In this document: one piece after another, positions 52,762-62,707 of the stretch | Layout of the letters: each line of letters starts with the position of its first letter | How positions within the stretch are numbered: position 1 is the stretch's first letter | Assembly: GCA_030323885.1 (NCBI GenBank) | Contig: CM059197.1 | Coordinates: 28,291,178 to 28,355,177, forward strand | Direction of reading: 5' to 3' | Source: Branchipolynoe longqiensis | Taxonomy: Eukaryota > Annelida > Polychaeta > Phyllodocida > Polynoidae | Length of the DNA: 64,000 bases | Made by a program: the position numbers and the translations under genes | Notes under the pieces: model-generated | Databases searched by the model: none | What the model was told of the DNA's origin: nothing | The model's input: only the letters and a program-made list of their open reading frames with translations

Positions 52762-53097
52762 AGGCGGGATGACCGAATGAGTTGTGCATTCTTCTACTGT
52801 GTTGTTATATTGGTGGATTCGAACCCATCGAACCCTCGTCGAGTCAAGGCAATGACTTAAAAATTAATACTTGTCTCTTCCTCGCCAGGCGCTTGGCATT
52901 ATTAGAATAAGGCAAGGACTGGTTGGCTCAGTATCAGGATAATGTGATGAGATATCAGGTCATGGTGCTGGTGGCATGGTCTCCCAGTGGGGCAGCACGA
53001 TAAAGTCAGCCCAAGTATGCACTGTCACAGGTCGATACCCATCATGATATGATGTTAGATGTTGACAGGACGTAAAACTCAAACAACCATGAACCAA
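52762..53097 (+). mobile_element. SINE family A, full length
   Basis: Has the head GCGGGATGACCGAATGAGTT, B-box GGATTCGAACCC, a complete body and the end GACAGGACGTAAAACTCAAA. Confidence 0.88.
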
Positions 53098-53119
53098 GTC
53101 GTTGATTTGACTCGGCCAT

Positions 53120-54078
53120 GGTTTTTTTTTTTTTTTTGTTCAAGTGTTTTTATTCCTCTGAATAACATGTTGTCAGTGCTAATGCACTGGTCTTCCAGCC
53201 CTAATCACAATTGCCTCTACACAGTAAACAAATCTACAACAATATACAAATAGACAATTACAGGAAAATAAGCAAAACATCGTTACATGAATGATAGTTA
53301 AAGAACAAGATAAGAAAAATAGAAACACATGCGGGGAGGTAACTAAGTTAGACTAGTATGGCAGGCATTAGTAGGGGTGGGGCACAGCTGGTTATCTTTC
53401 TAGTAGTAACATACTCTTTGAAAGGGTGATGGGGGATGTAGGGTGGGCCTTTGTGATTGAACTTACGTTCATGGTAATCTCAGGTGGGGGCCTATTGAGT
53501 TAGTAAGTACGTTAATATTGATTAATCATGTACCTCAGTAGGATCCAACTACAATCATTTCCAGGCTCATTCCATTGTAGATGGGTTTTTTGGTCTACTT
53601 GGCTGCTAATGGTTGAGTTTACAGTGTTTGTTTGGGGAGGGGGGAGTGGGGGGGACAGGGAAAGGAACGGCAACACCGACCCAGTGTATCATTGATCTGC
53701 TTTGGCCTAGGCTGGTTGATTTAAATGTGCATGGAGGTTTATCTTGAAAGTTTTGTAACAATCACTGTTCCTGACACGTGCTGGTAGATGGTTTGAACCT
53801 CAAAGGTTAGAATCCCATGAACTGGCATGTGGTAAGCCAATGGTGCACTCAATCGACCTTCCTATATGGTTGTTCAAGATGTTATCCCTCTGTGTAGTGC
53901 TTGCAGTGTGTAATAAAATGTGACAATCAGATGGCGTATATCAAGAGGACCCTCCGGGGCAGTGTCAGTTCGCAACTATATAAAGGCGCTGGTTCTACTC
54001 ACAATCCGCCAAAGGGGTGCAACAGAGCAATGTGTTTCGCACAGGCAACACCATGTGGCGGGCCGATTCTAACCAGTA
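53120..54078. other. Unassigned interval
   Basis: Starts with a T run (53121-53137), probably a poly(A)-like tail in reverse. G-rich tract at about 53635-53655. No gene recognised. Confidence 0.4.
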
Positions 54079-54441
54079 CTTTAAATTGCATAGTCCGATG
54101 GTTTTGCATTGGTGGCATTTCTCTACATCTATTAAATTGATCGTTATAATCTACATTACTTTAGTTTGAAATAACTTTGTATTTTAAATGGCTAACTTTT
54201 GAGATATTTGAAGTGCAAACATGGACAATTAATGTTAGCAAGCACGCCAACACTCTGACACCATAGGCGTCAGCACTAGCAGGTGTTGTTGCATTAAGTT
54301 GACTCAGTATCCACTTCTATGTAGCAACAAATGATTAATAAGTGCATCAGTATCTAAGTTAGGTATGTAGAGGCAAATCTAGATAATTGTTTTGGTTTTG
54401 AAAATGTGATGCTTCATCATCAAACTATGCAAGTTTAACTC
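54079..54441 (+). mobile_element. CATAGTCCGAT-family MITE, complete
   Basis: Begins CTTTAAATTGCATAGTCCGA and ends with TCATCAAACTATGCAAGTTT. Inside are TGGCTAACTTTTGAGATATT, CTGACACCATAGGCGTC and GTTGACTCAGTATCC. It is the clearest plus-strand reference copy. Confidence 0.82.
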
Positions 54442-54710
54442 GGAATTGGCTCTCAGATAAACCTACGGTGTAGCATATATCTTTGGGTCTAATATATAAA
54501 TATGGAAAAGTATATATATATATATTTATATGTATATGTGATGTATAAGACTGATGCGAGTATAACTGCACAGAAAGGAAGATTCCCTATATTGACCACC
54601 CATATGCTGTATGCTACTTTATGGGTGACCCCTTTTCAGAGTTGGAATGGGTGGTGCCACCACCCCCATCCCCTAACAGTGCCGTGAATACTGTCACTCG
54701 CACACTGCAA

Positions 54711-54886
54711 ATTAAACCTCCCTATACCGACCCCTCCACAAATCGACCACTCCCCTACACCGATTGCTTTATTTGGGTACCACCAATACCATTGTAAGGA
54801 TATTATAACTCTCTAAACGGACCACCTCCCTAAATGGACGAATTAAAATTGGTCCCATGATCACTCGATTTAGAGAGGTTTTACTG
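54711..54886. mobile_element. pogo-like MITE, diverged copy
   Basis: Right tip TTTAGAGAGGTTTTACTG is well preserved. The left tip is eroded (TTAAACCTCCCTATACCG). The interior TCGACCACTCCCCTACACCG parallels the 34.9-kb copy. The sequence 54442-54710 before it contains a (TA)n tract (about 54510-54535) and a TATAAGACTGATGCGAGTAT motif. Confidence 0.65.
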
Positions 54887-54898
54887 TGTATATGTATA

Positions 54899-55153
54899 TG
54901 AGTCTGTCTCAAAAGGTGATAACTCTTTTTATTTTGTCCATTGTAACAAGTGACACAAACAGCACAGACATGGTTACACTGAAAACACAAGGACATTTGC
55001 TTCAAATCAATATGTATTCAATTGGGATTATGAAACACCATGTACAAAATAAATCAGTTTATCCTGAGCAAATGCATAAGCAGATAGTATGTTGATCGTT
55101 ATAATGGACAACGTTTTGTTGTATATTGCTTAGCACCTTTTGAGACAGTCTCA
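54899..55153 (+). mobile_element. TGAGAC-family MITE, complete
   Basis: Tips TGAGTCTGTCTCAAAAGGTG and CACCTTTTGAGACAGTCTCA, 255 bp, with no coding capacity. It starts a few bases after the pogo-like MITE. The left flank is TA. Confidence 0.85.
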
Positions 55154-55170
55154 TCTATATAGCGTTCGCT

Positions 55171-55232
55171 ATGACCAGATGGGATGGCCGAATCGGTATG
55201 AGTGCCAGCTGATTTCTTATGTGTGAAGGTGG
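55171..55232 (+). mobile_element. SINE family A, head only
   Basis: CCAGATGGGATGGCCGAATC and a short stretch to GTGTGAAGGTGG, without a body. Confidence 0.6.
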
Positions 55233-55382
55233 ATTTAAATCTCCTAATTAATCACATCAACTACTGTACTCTTCCTACTATTATTATTAATTGTTCATCG
55301 ACTATGCATCCTGGCCGATTGTGGCGCCCCCTCTCTGCAAACGCGATAACATGTCTGGCCACGCTATTTATTTTATATATAT

Positions 55383-55575
55383 GTGCTCTATAATCTATTA
55401 TCGGAATATAAACAAGGACATTATCTATCTTCGGTTTGCTATATTATAGCATACTCACTATATCCTATCTAACTGGCCCTGTGTGATTACAGGATTGGCC
55501 ACAGTGGCGCCACCTGTGAGTCGTTCTAAGCACTGTAAGCCAGCTGTGTCTTGCCCTTATACTAGTTATAGCCTA
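55383..55575 (+). repeat. Dispersed repeat F, copy 3
   Basis: GTGCTCTATAATCTATTATC, GGAATATAAACAAGGACA, GGATTGGCCACAGTGGCGCC, and GTAAGCCAGCTGTG. Confidence 0.6.
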
Positions 55576-56320
55576 TAGACCCGGTTGGACGGTCAACACG
55601 CGGTGCATTAACTGCTGTTTTTAATACTCTACATATAAAAGTGTACACCTTACAAGGCCAGACGAAAACAGGTGAGATCTAAGAAGCTATTTCCTGATTA
55701 AATGTCTGAGCAGACCCATCTGTCTTACCGACACAGGTTTATACAGGCATCGATCTAGAGACCGTTCTGCCAGACCGGGTGAGTTTCCTCTGTAGGTCTC
55801 TGCACGGATCAAATGCACGTACAAACACACACACCCTCCCCCCAAACCCCGACAAATGTGACACATCTAACCCACCCACTTCCACATTCCCGCCTCGATC
55901 CGCCTCCAGCACGCCTCCAACCCGCCTCCACCTACCAGCCTATATCTGCCTCTATACAGCCTCCAACCCGCCTCCATCAAGCATCTAACACGCCTGGAAC
56001 CTGCCCCCACCAGGCCTCCAACCCACCTCCACCTCCACCTCCACCAGGCCTCCATTCCACTTCTAGCCTGCCCCCACCAAGCCATAATTGGCAGAAGGAT
56101 GAAGCAAACTTTGCGCGTATCATAAAGCAACCTATGCCCCCTCCACCACGCCATCCCTCCCCGACTCAGCGCCAACTGCCCACAACACATCACCACCACC
56201 GCCGTCATCACTTCTAACAGTGCCCACTGGGAGCCGTTACCGTAGCACCGCCTGGTGTGCAGCTCATGTAGGTCAGGGACACTAGATGAGGAAGGGTTCC
56301 CATATGGCATCGGATTCCTG
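55576..56320. repeat. Unassigned interval with GCCTCCAACCC repeats
   Basis: 55885-56085 contains a degenerate 18-25-base tandem theme (GCCTCCAACCCGCCTCCA). The long open frames across it have Pro/Thr/Ser-rich compositional translations. No gene recognised. Confidence 0.55.
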
Positions 56321-56324
56321 TTGG

Positions 56325-56546
56325 CCATTATCACTATGACCCAATATCAAACTGAGTCACGCTATCCTGGTACTAAGCAAATCAGTTATTACCCTCTCCC
56401 AGTAATCCGAACTACCAGCTTAATCACTGGCATTTATAAATTGTGTAAGTCGTTGGTTTGGCTCGGCCGGGGTTCGAACCCAGGACCTCCATCACGTGAA
56501 GGTAGCGTATTGACCCACCACCACTGCTGGTGCACCAGAAGGGTGT
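56325..56546 (-). mobile_element. SINE family A-related, diverged, 3'-truncated
   Basis: Minus strand: CAGTGGTGGTGGGTCAATAC, CCTGGGTTCGAACCCC (B-box), then ATTTATAAATGCCAGTGATT and CTGGGAGAGGGTAATAACTG, corresponding to the family A middle block but strongly altered. Confidence 0.6.
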
Positions 56547-56621
56547 TCAAGGAGAGGGCTACACTATTGTGCTTCACATTGCTGACGCAACGGGTATAAT
56601 GTGTCTGATTCATTATCGTCG

Positions 56622-56957
56622 GACCGGACGTGATGGCCAAATCGGTACATCGCAGGCGTCACATGCGGAAAGTCGAGAGGTCGAATCCCAGTCCAGTCTA
56701 AACCGATGACTTATAAAATCGATATTTGTCGCTATCTAGCCTGGTGCTCGGCCTTAATAGGATAGGAAAACAACTGGTTAGCACAGTATCAGGATAATGC
56801 GACTGTGTGGGATATCAAAGCATGGTGCTGGCAGCCTGGTCTTTGAGTGGGGCAGCACTATAAAATCACCATCAGTGCATACTGTCGCAAGCCGGTACCC
56901 GGCCTGATATCATGTTGGATATTGCTAGGATGTAAAGCAACAACCAACAAGCAAGTC
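56622..56957 (+). mobile_element. SINE family A (variant head), full length
   Basis: GGACGTGATGGCCAAATCGG, AGAGGTCGAATCCC, a complete body and the end GCTAGGATGTAAAGCAACAA. Confidence 0.87.
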
Positions 56958-57015
56958 ATTAGTGTGGACAGCTACATGCCATTATACCGTTGCCTAGAGA
57001 TGATGTACAACAAAC

Positions 57016-57332
57016 TATTGATAGTTTGTTTGTAGCAACATCTAAGGTCATATATATCATGACGGGTACCTAGCTGTGACAGTGCACACATACAGCAACT
57101 TTATTGTCCTTCCCTCACTGGGAGACCAATCCAATGGCACCGCGGTCTAATATCTTGCTCAGTCACAGTATCCTGGTACTAAGACAACCAAGTCTTGTCC
57201 TATCCTATTAATGCCGAGTTCCAGTTACAATATGTATCAATTTAGTAAGTCATTACTTTGAATTTGAACCCTTGACCTCCCGCACTGGAAGCCATGCATC
57301 GCTCTCACCGATCCGGCCATCCTGATCAATCT
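57016..57332 (-). mobile_element. SINE family A (variant head)
   Basis: Minus-strand GGATGGCCGGATCGGTGAGA to GACCTTAGATGTTGCTACAA. A microsatellite-like TATATA has crept into the GTCATATCAGG block. Confidence 0.84.
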
Positions 57333-57484
57333 ACTGCTGCTAGTAATAACATCACATCAATATGTAGCAGGATTTTAAAATATCCGACTACCTGCAGCCT
57401 CTCATATTTTACTTAAGTACATTGTTCAACTTGGACCGCAAACCTGGTTTCGGCAGGTACATCAGAATGAAGAAGGTCAACGAC

Positions 57485-58160
57485 GGTATAGTCCAATGAA
57501 AATATCACATTTTCTAAGCAAACAGACTCACGTAGATTTGAGTCTAAATATACAACTTATAAGTTAGATCCTGGTGCATGTGTTAATAATTTACCTGCAT
57601 ATAACCTAGAAGGGAGGTTCGATATAAGCAAAGACCCTATAACACTAAGGCAGCTCACTCCCTATCTCTCCCATGGTAATGTAAATTTTGCAGTGCCACC
57701 TTGTGGTGGGTTTGATCAGCCCGGCTACTGGTTGGTGTTCACATGTAAACACATACAATTATATTATACATGATATAGGTAAGTATGAATACACACCAAT
57801 ATGAAATTGCCATGAACAAATATGCATCATCATCAGCATCATCATCAGCATCGCCATCATCACACATCTTTCACATTCATATATACAGTTATACATATAT
57901 TATAGTGAATGTGTAATGAAGAGAACAGCCAGGGCACGAGGTGGTAGGTCTGATCATTTTGATTACACAGTACATGCTGAGTGAGCCGTCTTAGTGTTAT
58001 AGGGTCTTTGATATAATAAGTCAGCTTAATATAAATTGTTACTACTGGTGTTAGGATTTGGATGTGCACACCAATATTTGCACATTTTCAATTCAAATAT
58101 CTCCGTAGTGCCACTTATAATAAGGTGTACTTGAAACTCAAGTCAGGTAGATTCTTGTCG
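57485..58160 (-). mobile_element. CATAGTCCGAT-family MITE, interrupted by another MITE
   Basis: 57485-57628 (GTATAGTCCAATGAAAATAT, TAAGTTAGATCCTGGTGCAT) and 58011-58160 (GCACATTTTCAATTCAAATA, GTCAGGTAGATTC) are the two parts of one old copy. The element at 57629-58010 lies between them. Confidence 0.6.
57629..58010. mobile_element. MITE with 32-bp inverted repeats (hAT-like?)
   Basis: 57629-57660 (CAAAGACCCTATAACACTAA, then GGCAGCTCACTC) is the inverse of 57979-58010 with two mismatches. Flanks ATATAAG and ATATAAT suggest a 6-8-base target duplication. The interior has CAT/CATCAG simple sequence and no open frame. Superfamily is tentative: tip sequence and duplication length would suit hAT-like elements. 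Confidence 0.82.
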
Positions 58161-58179
58161 GGTAAAATGACGTTGGTCA

Positions 58180-58412
58180 ACTGTACTAGGATAGGACAAG
58201 GAACAGCGGAATGAGGGAGACCGATTGTCTCCGATTCAAATTTCCCCATATTAATCAATACATATATATATTCTTTTTTTTCCCTTGAAGATTTATAGTG
58301 CTTATCATGGATAAGTCTGAATAGACTTGTTTTCACCATTAGACAGTTTGTCGATAGAAAGCCCAAGCCTACATTTTTACCGACCCAACGGATTTTTAAC
58401 CTCCCATACCAT
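58180..58412 (-). mobile_element. SINE family C, third copy
   Basis: Minus strand: GGTATGGGAGGTTAAAAATC, CAAACTGTCTAATGGTGAAA and ATGATAAGCACTATAAATCT, ending GGAGACAATCGGTCTCCCTC then TTCCTTGTCCTATCCTAGTA. This shows how the family C body joins a 3' block also used by truncated family A copies. Confidence 0.65.
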
Positions 58413-58579
58413 GTTTTAATAAGTAGCTCTGATTTGAATGTGTTACCAGTGCTTGTGTTTATTCTCCTAATGTGGGTTTCAGATGAATTCAGCATCAAAG
58501 GGTTATCGTGATGGATTCCGTTAGTGCATACAAAGCGCCTACATCCTTCCTACTAATGCCCAACCACTGAGACGCGTAT

Positions 58580-58873
58580 ATGAGTTATTCCCACCCTCTC
58601 CTATCGCCAACAATGGGGCCAGATTCTATGAATGAATCAGAGAGGGTGGGGGATTCTCGCATACCTTATCATAGCGTGCAGCCTGAGGTGGATCGGGCCT
58701 TTCTCTCCAGGGTCAATCCCTCTCTGAGCAGCTTGCGTGCAGATAACGTTGGGCGCATGCCTAAGACAATACATCCCTTCCCTGGTGACAACCCGTGGAA
58801 CTATTCAGAAACCAAGTTGGGTAGGATTCAGAATGGGTCAGTGATTTTTCGTATTCCTTCTATGCCCCAGTAA
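58580..58873 (+). other. Unassigned 97-codon open frame
   Basis: ATG-initiated at 58580, of ordinary composition and without a recognised domain; it runs into the left cap of the foldback element. The coincidence with the foldback end and lack of homology make a real gene doubtful. Confidence 0.15.
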
Positions 58874-58888
58874 CACTATGCTGGCGAC

Positions 58889-59020
58889 TGTAAAGAACGT
58901 CTTCACACCATGAGTACTGTAATGTAACTCACTTTATTTAGAACGTTCTGTAGTGACATCACTCTGTGCCACACTGGGGGTGTTCGGATAACAACACAAC
59001 TGGAAGACACATACATTACA
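58889..59020 (-). repeat. 3' LTR of TRIM
   Basis: 132 bp, same sequence as 60027-60158. On the minus strand it starts TGTAATGTATGTGTCTTCC and ends GACGTTCTTTACA, with AATAAA at 58938-58933 as a candidate polyadenylation signal. Confidence 0.93.
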
Positions 59021-59030
59021 TCTCCCTTTC
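59021..59030 (-). promoter_or_regulatory. Polypurine tract of TRIM
   Basis: GAAAGGGAGA on the minus strand, directly before the 3' LTR, the expected primer for plus-strand cDNA synthesis. Confidence 0.75.
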
Positions 59031-60010
59031 AATGGAACAGAGGAGCAACATTCAATGGTAACATTTTGTATATATAAACTACCGTTGATAGCAACAGGTC
59101 CTTCTCGTGTTATTATAACTAATGTCATACCGCCATATCCCCCTCTTTAAAATAATTCCTATCGATAACAGAATGGTACCAGTATTGCGAGGATAAAATG
59201 CCATGCTCAAATTTACTAACATTCCAGAACAATGTAAATGGCATTGTACATGAAGACCTAATACATATAGAGATATTATACATACTATGTTTAAGAAGAG
59301 GACCATGAAAGATGTAAATGGGAAACTATCGAATGTAGCCCATCATACAAAAACACGACCCATAAAGTAATACAACGAATACATAGTCAGGGTTAGTTGT
59401 CACTTCTTAAATGTAGACTTATTTTGTCTCTTCTTTATATGACCTGAACAACAAGCTTATTATTACGTAACGTTGTATGCAATTCATAACTGAACATAAC
59501 AAGGCACTTGCTAGGCAGAACAGAAAGTGGCATAGCAACAACAGTAAACGACTTATATAACATATGAGACTCAAATATTCAATATAGTATTTCATGAACA
59601 ACATTTCCCAAAATGTTCAAATTAAACTCATTTGATAACATCTTTGACATGCAAGACACTTAAAAGCATGTATAAACATAAACATACCAAATGCATACAC
59701 AGCTGGCTGCATGTGTCGTTTCTTATGTTATCAAGCGTTGTGTCCATTCATTGTCCAATTATTGTACAGCTTTTCCAGCATGTTACTTATTTAACTATAA
59801 CAATTTCAACCGTAAACATTCTTTTATGTTTGCTTAATAAGCATTGAGTCAACATATCTAGTCAAGAACATCCATGACATGAAGAGCACTTAAACATAGC
59901 ATTTATAAAAACATACAAAATGCATACTCAGTTGACTTCATGTGTCATTTCTTATGTTTGCATGAGTTGTGTCCATTCTTTGTTGCACATTAACTGCGTG
60001 ATGATATTAT

Positions 60011-60026
60011 TGTACATCTGACACCA
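60011..60026 (-). promoter_or_regulatory. Candidate primer-binding site of TRIM
   Basis: TGGTGTCAGATGTACA on the minus strand starts right after the 5' LTR. TGG pairs with the CCA end of a tRNA. The tRNA species was not determined. Confidence 0.65.
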
Positions 60027-60158
60027 TGTAAAGAACGTCTTCACACCATGAGTACTGTAATGTAACTCACTTTATTTAGAACGTTCTGTAGTGACATCAC
60101 TCTGTGCCACACTGGGGGTGTTCGGATAACAACACAACTGGAAGACACATACATTACA
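60027..60158 (-). repeat. 5' LTR of TRIM
   Basis: Same 132 bp as 58889-59020, followed outside by the second GCGAC of the target duplication. Confidence 0.93.
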
Positions 60159-60548
60159 GCGACCACAGCAAGCATGTGGTCGTAAAATGGTTAAAGGTGG
60201 TTGCAAAGTATTGGTAAAGATGTCCTCAGTGGTTGCCGACCATTTTGGTTGCGAGGATATTGCAGATGCTGGATCAAAATCCTACTTGTGAACAAAATGG
60301 TTGCATACCTTTTCATTATGTAGGCGACCAGTCAGAAAGTGGTCGCCAATGACCGCCAGTGGTCACCAGTGATCGCCAGTAGTCGCCACTGGTCGCCAGT
60401 GGTCGCCAGTGGTCGCCAGTGGTCACATGCCTTAGTGTGACTGGTGCTTAATGAGTGTATTGTTGCATTTCCTAACCTCATATAGGTAAAGTAGTGTCTG
60501 CTTAATGGACGAGGATGTATACAAGGTTTCCTCCAGTAATGGACGTAT

Positions 60549-60910
60549 TTAAAGCAGCATAGTCCAAGGATTAGGATTTTCGTCTTTTTGTCAGATAAAT
60601 ATATTCACTTGAACAGTAATCTACCTTAGTTTAAATGGTAGTAACTTTTATTTTGAAGGGCTAACATTGGATATATTTTGAGTGAAACTATGCTAAATTA
60701 ATGTTGGTGTGCATATAACAGTTCCAGTTAGGCTTCAAACCAGTCCGTTGAAACAGGTTCTATTAAGTTAACTTGGTATTTCCTTCTATGTAGCAACAAC
60801 TGCTTAATAAGTGCACCGGTATTTAGTTTGAATATAATTATATAACATCACATTTAGATAAGTATTTTGGTTTACAAAATGTCATGCTACCATCAGACGA
60901 TATCAGAGTA
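60549..60910 (+). mobile_element. CATAGTCCGAT-family MITE, with adjacent fragment
   Basis: TTTAAAGCAGCATAGTCCAA at the left, GGGCTAACATTGGATATATT, TTAACTTGGTATTTCC, AACTGCTTAATAAGTGCACC, ending ACCATCAGACGATATCAG. Immediately after, 60912-60952 (GGTTGCATATTCCGATGGTG) is the terminus of another copy. Confidence 0.68.
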
Positions 60911-60963
60911 AGGTTGCATATTCCGATGGTGTCGAATTTCTGCCATATTCTATTTTAGATAGA

Positions 60964-61219
60964 TGAGCCTGTATCAAAAGGTGATTACTCTTTTTGTTGT
61001 GTCCATTATAACGATTGACACAAAACAGCACAGAAACGGTTACACTGCAAACACAAGGACATTTGCTTCAAATCAATATGTATTCTATTGGGGTTATGAA
61101 AGATCATGTACAAAACAAATCAGTTTATCCTGAGCAAATGCATAATCAGATAGTATGTTGATCATTACAAGGGACAAAGTGTTGTCCCATATTGCTTAGC
61201 ACATTTTGAGACAGTCTCA
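60964..61219 (+). mobile_element. TGAGAC-family MITE, complete
   Basis: Tips TGAGCCTGTATCAAAAGGTG and CACATTTTGAGACAGTCTCA, with the interior shared with the 54.9-kb copy (ACACAAGGACATTTGCTTCA). It inserted within or beside the fragmentary CATAGTCCGAT terminus. Confidence 0.82.
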
Positions 61220-62078
61220 GATACATTGGATTGAAGGTTATAATAATACTTTGATTCAGCTTTAAGTAACTTTGTTGCACAAGGGTAAGTTTGGAGAGCT
61301 TTGAAATAACAAAATGCCAAATTAATATGTATACTGTATAATACTTTTATAATCGAACAGGATTTGATTGCAGTTACTAGTACAACTGATATATTAATTT
61401 ATGTAACAAGGAATTGTACTATCTATGACCGGAATAGCTGTGTTCTGGCGCTGAAAAACATATTATTCAGTGAATAAAATACATTTAGTGAACAACAAAA
61501 ATAGGGTTCGACCCTGGCATGTTCCATTAACTTGACTTAATATCCCTCATCTATGCAGCAAGTGTCTCTTTACAGAATCCTTCACAGGTCAGTTGTGGTT
61601 TAAATAAGGGGGATTTGTGAGATCAAATCTACCTAAGTATTTTGATTTAGAAAATGTGATGATTTCATTATATTATGAAGCTTAACTGAGAAGCGCTTGT
61701 GAAATTGACATACACCATTTGCATGTCCCGGCGTCCTTATATAGGGCCCAGCCACCATCTGCCCACTATATATACCAACCTTACAACCTTTATAGGACTT
61801 ACAACAGTGCGCTGTTCCCCCTTTATCGCCCGCTCACTGTTACCCTAATCCCACTAGCCACGTGGTCACCGGAGTTGTGTTCTTAGGCAATCAGATTACT
61901 GGAAGTGGTTTAGCGCAAGGTGCAGGATGCAGCTGGTGCGTTCTCAGATTGTGCAACCCTCGACTGGGTGGGTGTCTAAATGTCGATGCCCCCAATAGTC
62001 TTGAGCTTAAGGGCATTCACATACTTATGTCATTTATGGAATCCTACATGCGCGCTAGTCGTATTTTGGGTTATTCTG
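61220..62078. other. Unassigned interval
   Basis: No element or gene recognised. An open frame at 61862-62104 begins at a GTG and runs into the foldback cap, so is not supported. Confidence 0.4.
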
Positions 62079-62702
62079 TGAAGGACCGGTCACATACACA
62101 TTAGTGAACGTAATTAAACGTAGTGGAGGCTAACATAGTTTAATGTAGTTGAACCTAGTTGAAGGTACTGCAATGTACCGGCATCCATACTTCTCCGTGA
62201 TGATAACATGATAATAATGTCTGTGGGCTGTGAGTTCTATTTAAGCTTTGGACAAGTTCAAAAGAGCACTACGTTTGAGACAGACCTAACCCCATGATGA
62301 TAACGTACTCTAGCATACTCTAGAATACTGTAGACTACTCTAGCATACTTCTTAATGTACTGTAGTGTAGTCTAGCATACTATGACCCACACAAAACCAT
62401 GGCCGTTCTGCCGTGGTCACATAGCCGTTAATGGACGAAGTTGAACATAGTTCAATGTAGTGGGGGGTAACATAGTTGAATGTAATTGGATGTTGTTGAA
62501 TGTAGTTGAATGTTGTTGGACGTACCAGGATCCATACCATAATGTACTGGGGTCCGTACCGTAACATATTTATCATTAGGTGGGTCATCAACCAAAACCT
62601 GCCATACCTTAATGTATTTGAAGGTAGTGACAGCATGTTTCACCCACGTTATTCTAACTATGTTCAACTACGTTCACTAACGTGTATGTGACCGGGGCTT
62701 AA
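62079..62702. mobile_element. Foldback element FB4
   Basis: Left end GACCGGTCACATACACATTA and right end ACGTGTATGTGACCGGGGC form inverted caps. Shares with FB1 the interior landmarks CTTCTCCGTGATGATAAC, CATACTCTAG and AACCTGCCATACCTTAATGT. The motif GTTGAACGTAGT recurs along its length. Confidence 0.78.
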
Positions 62703-62707
62703 TGGTA

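Larger units (their letters stand above)
58889..60158 (-). mobile_element. TRIM: small non-autonomous LTR retrotransposon
   Basis: Two 132-bp direct repeats, identical by eye, each TG..CA, flanked by a perfect 5-base duplication GCGAC (58884-58888 and 60159-60163). Orientation is minus: a primer-binding-like TGGTGTCAGATGTACA follows the 5' LTR and a polypurine GAAAGGGAGA precedes the 3' LTR. The 1,006-bp interior has no coding potential and carries a diverged internal repetition (AAAAGCATGTATAAACATAA and CATAGCATTTATAAAAACAT). It must be mobilised in trans. Identical LTRs imply a recent insertion. Confidence 0.93.
58862..60450. mobile_element. Foldback element FB3, split by an LTR element
   Basis: Left cap GCCCCAGTAACACTATGCTG (58864) and right cap TTAGTGTGACTGGTGCTTA (ends about 60450) are imperfect inverted repeats. 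The interior (60159-60450) has GGTCGCCAGT-type decamers (about 60330-60420) opposed to GCGACCAC at the left. Removing the LTR element and one GCGAC copy restores a continuous foldback element of about 320 bp. Confidence 0.72.

Noticed and set aside
58580..58873. 97-codon ATG frame as a host gene
   Set aside because: No recognisable domain, overlaps the foldback cap, and there is no surrounding gene structure.
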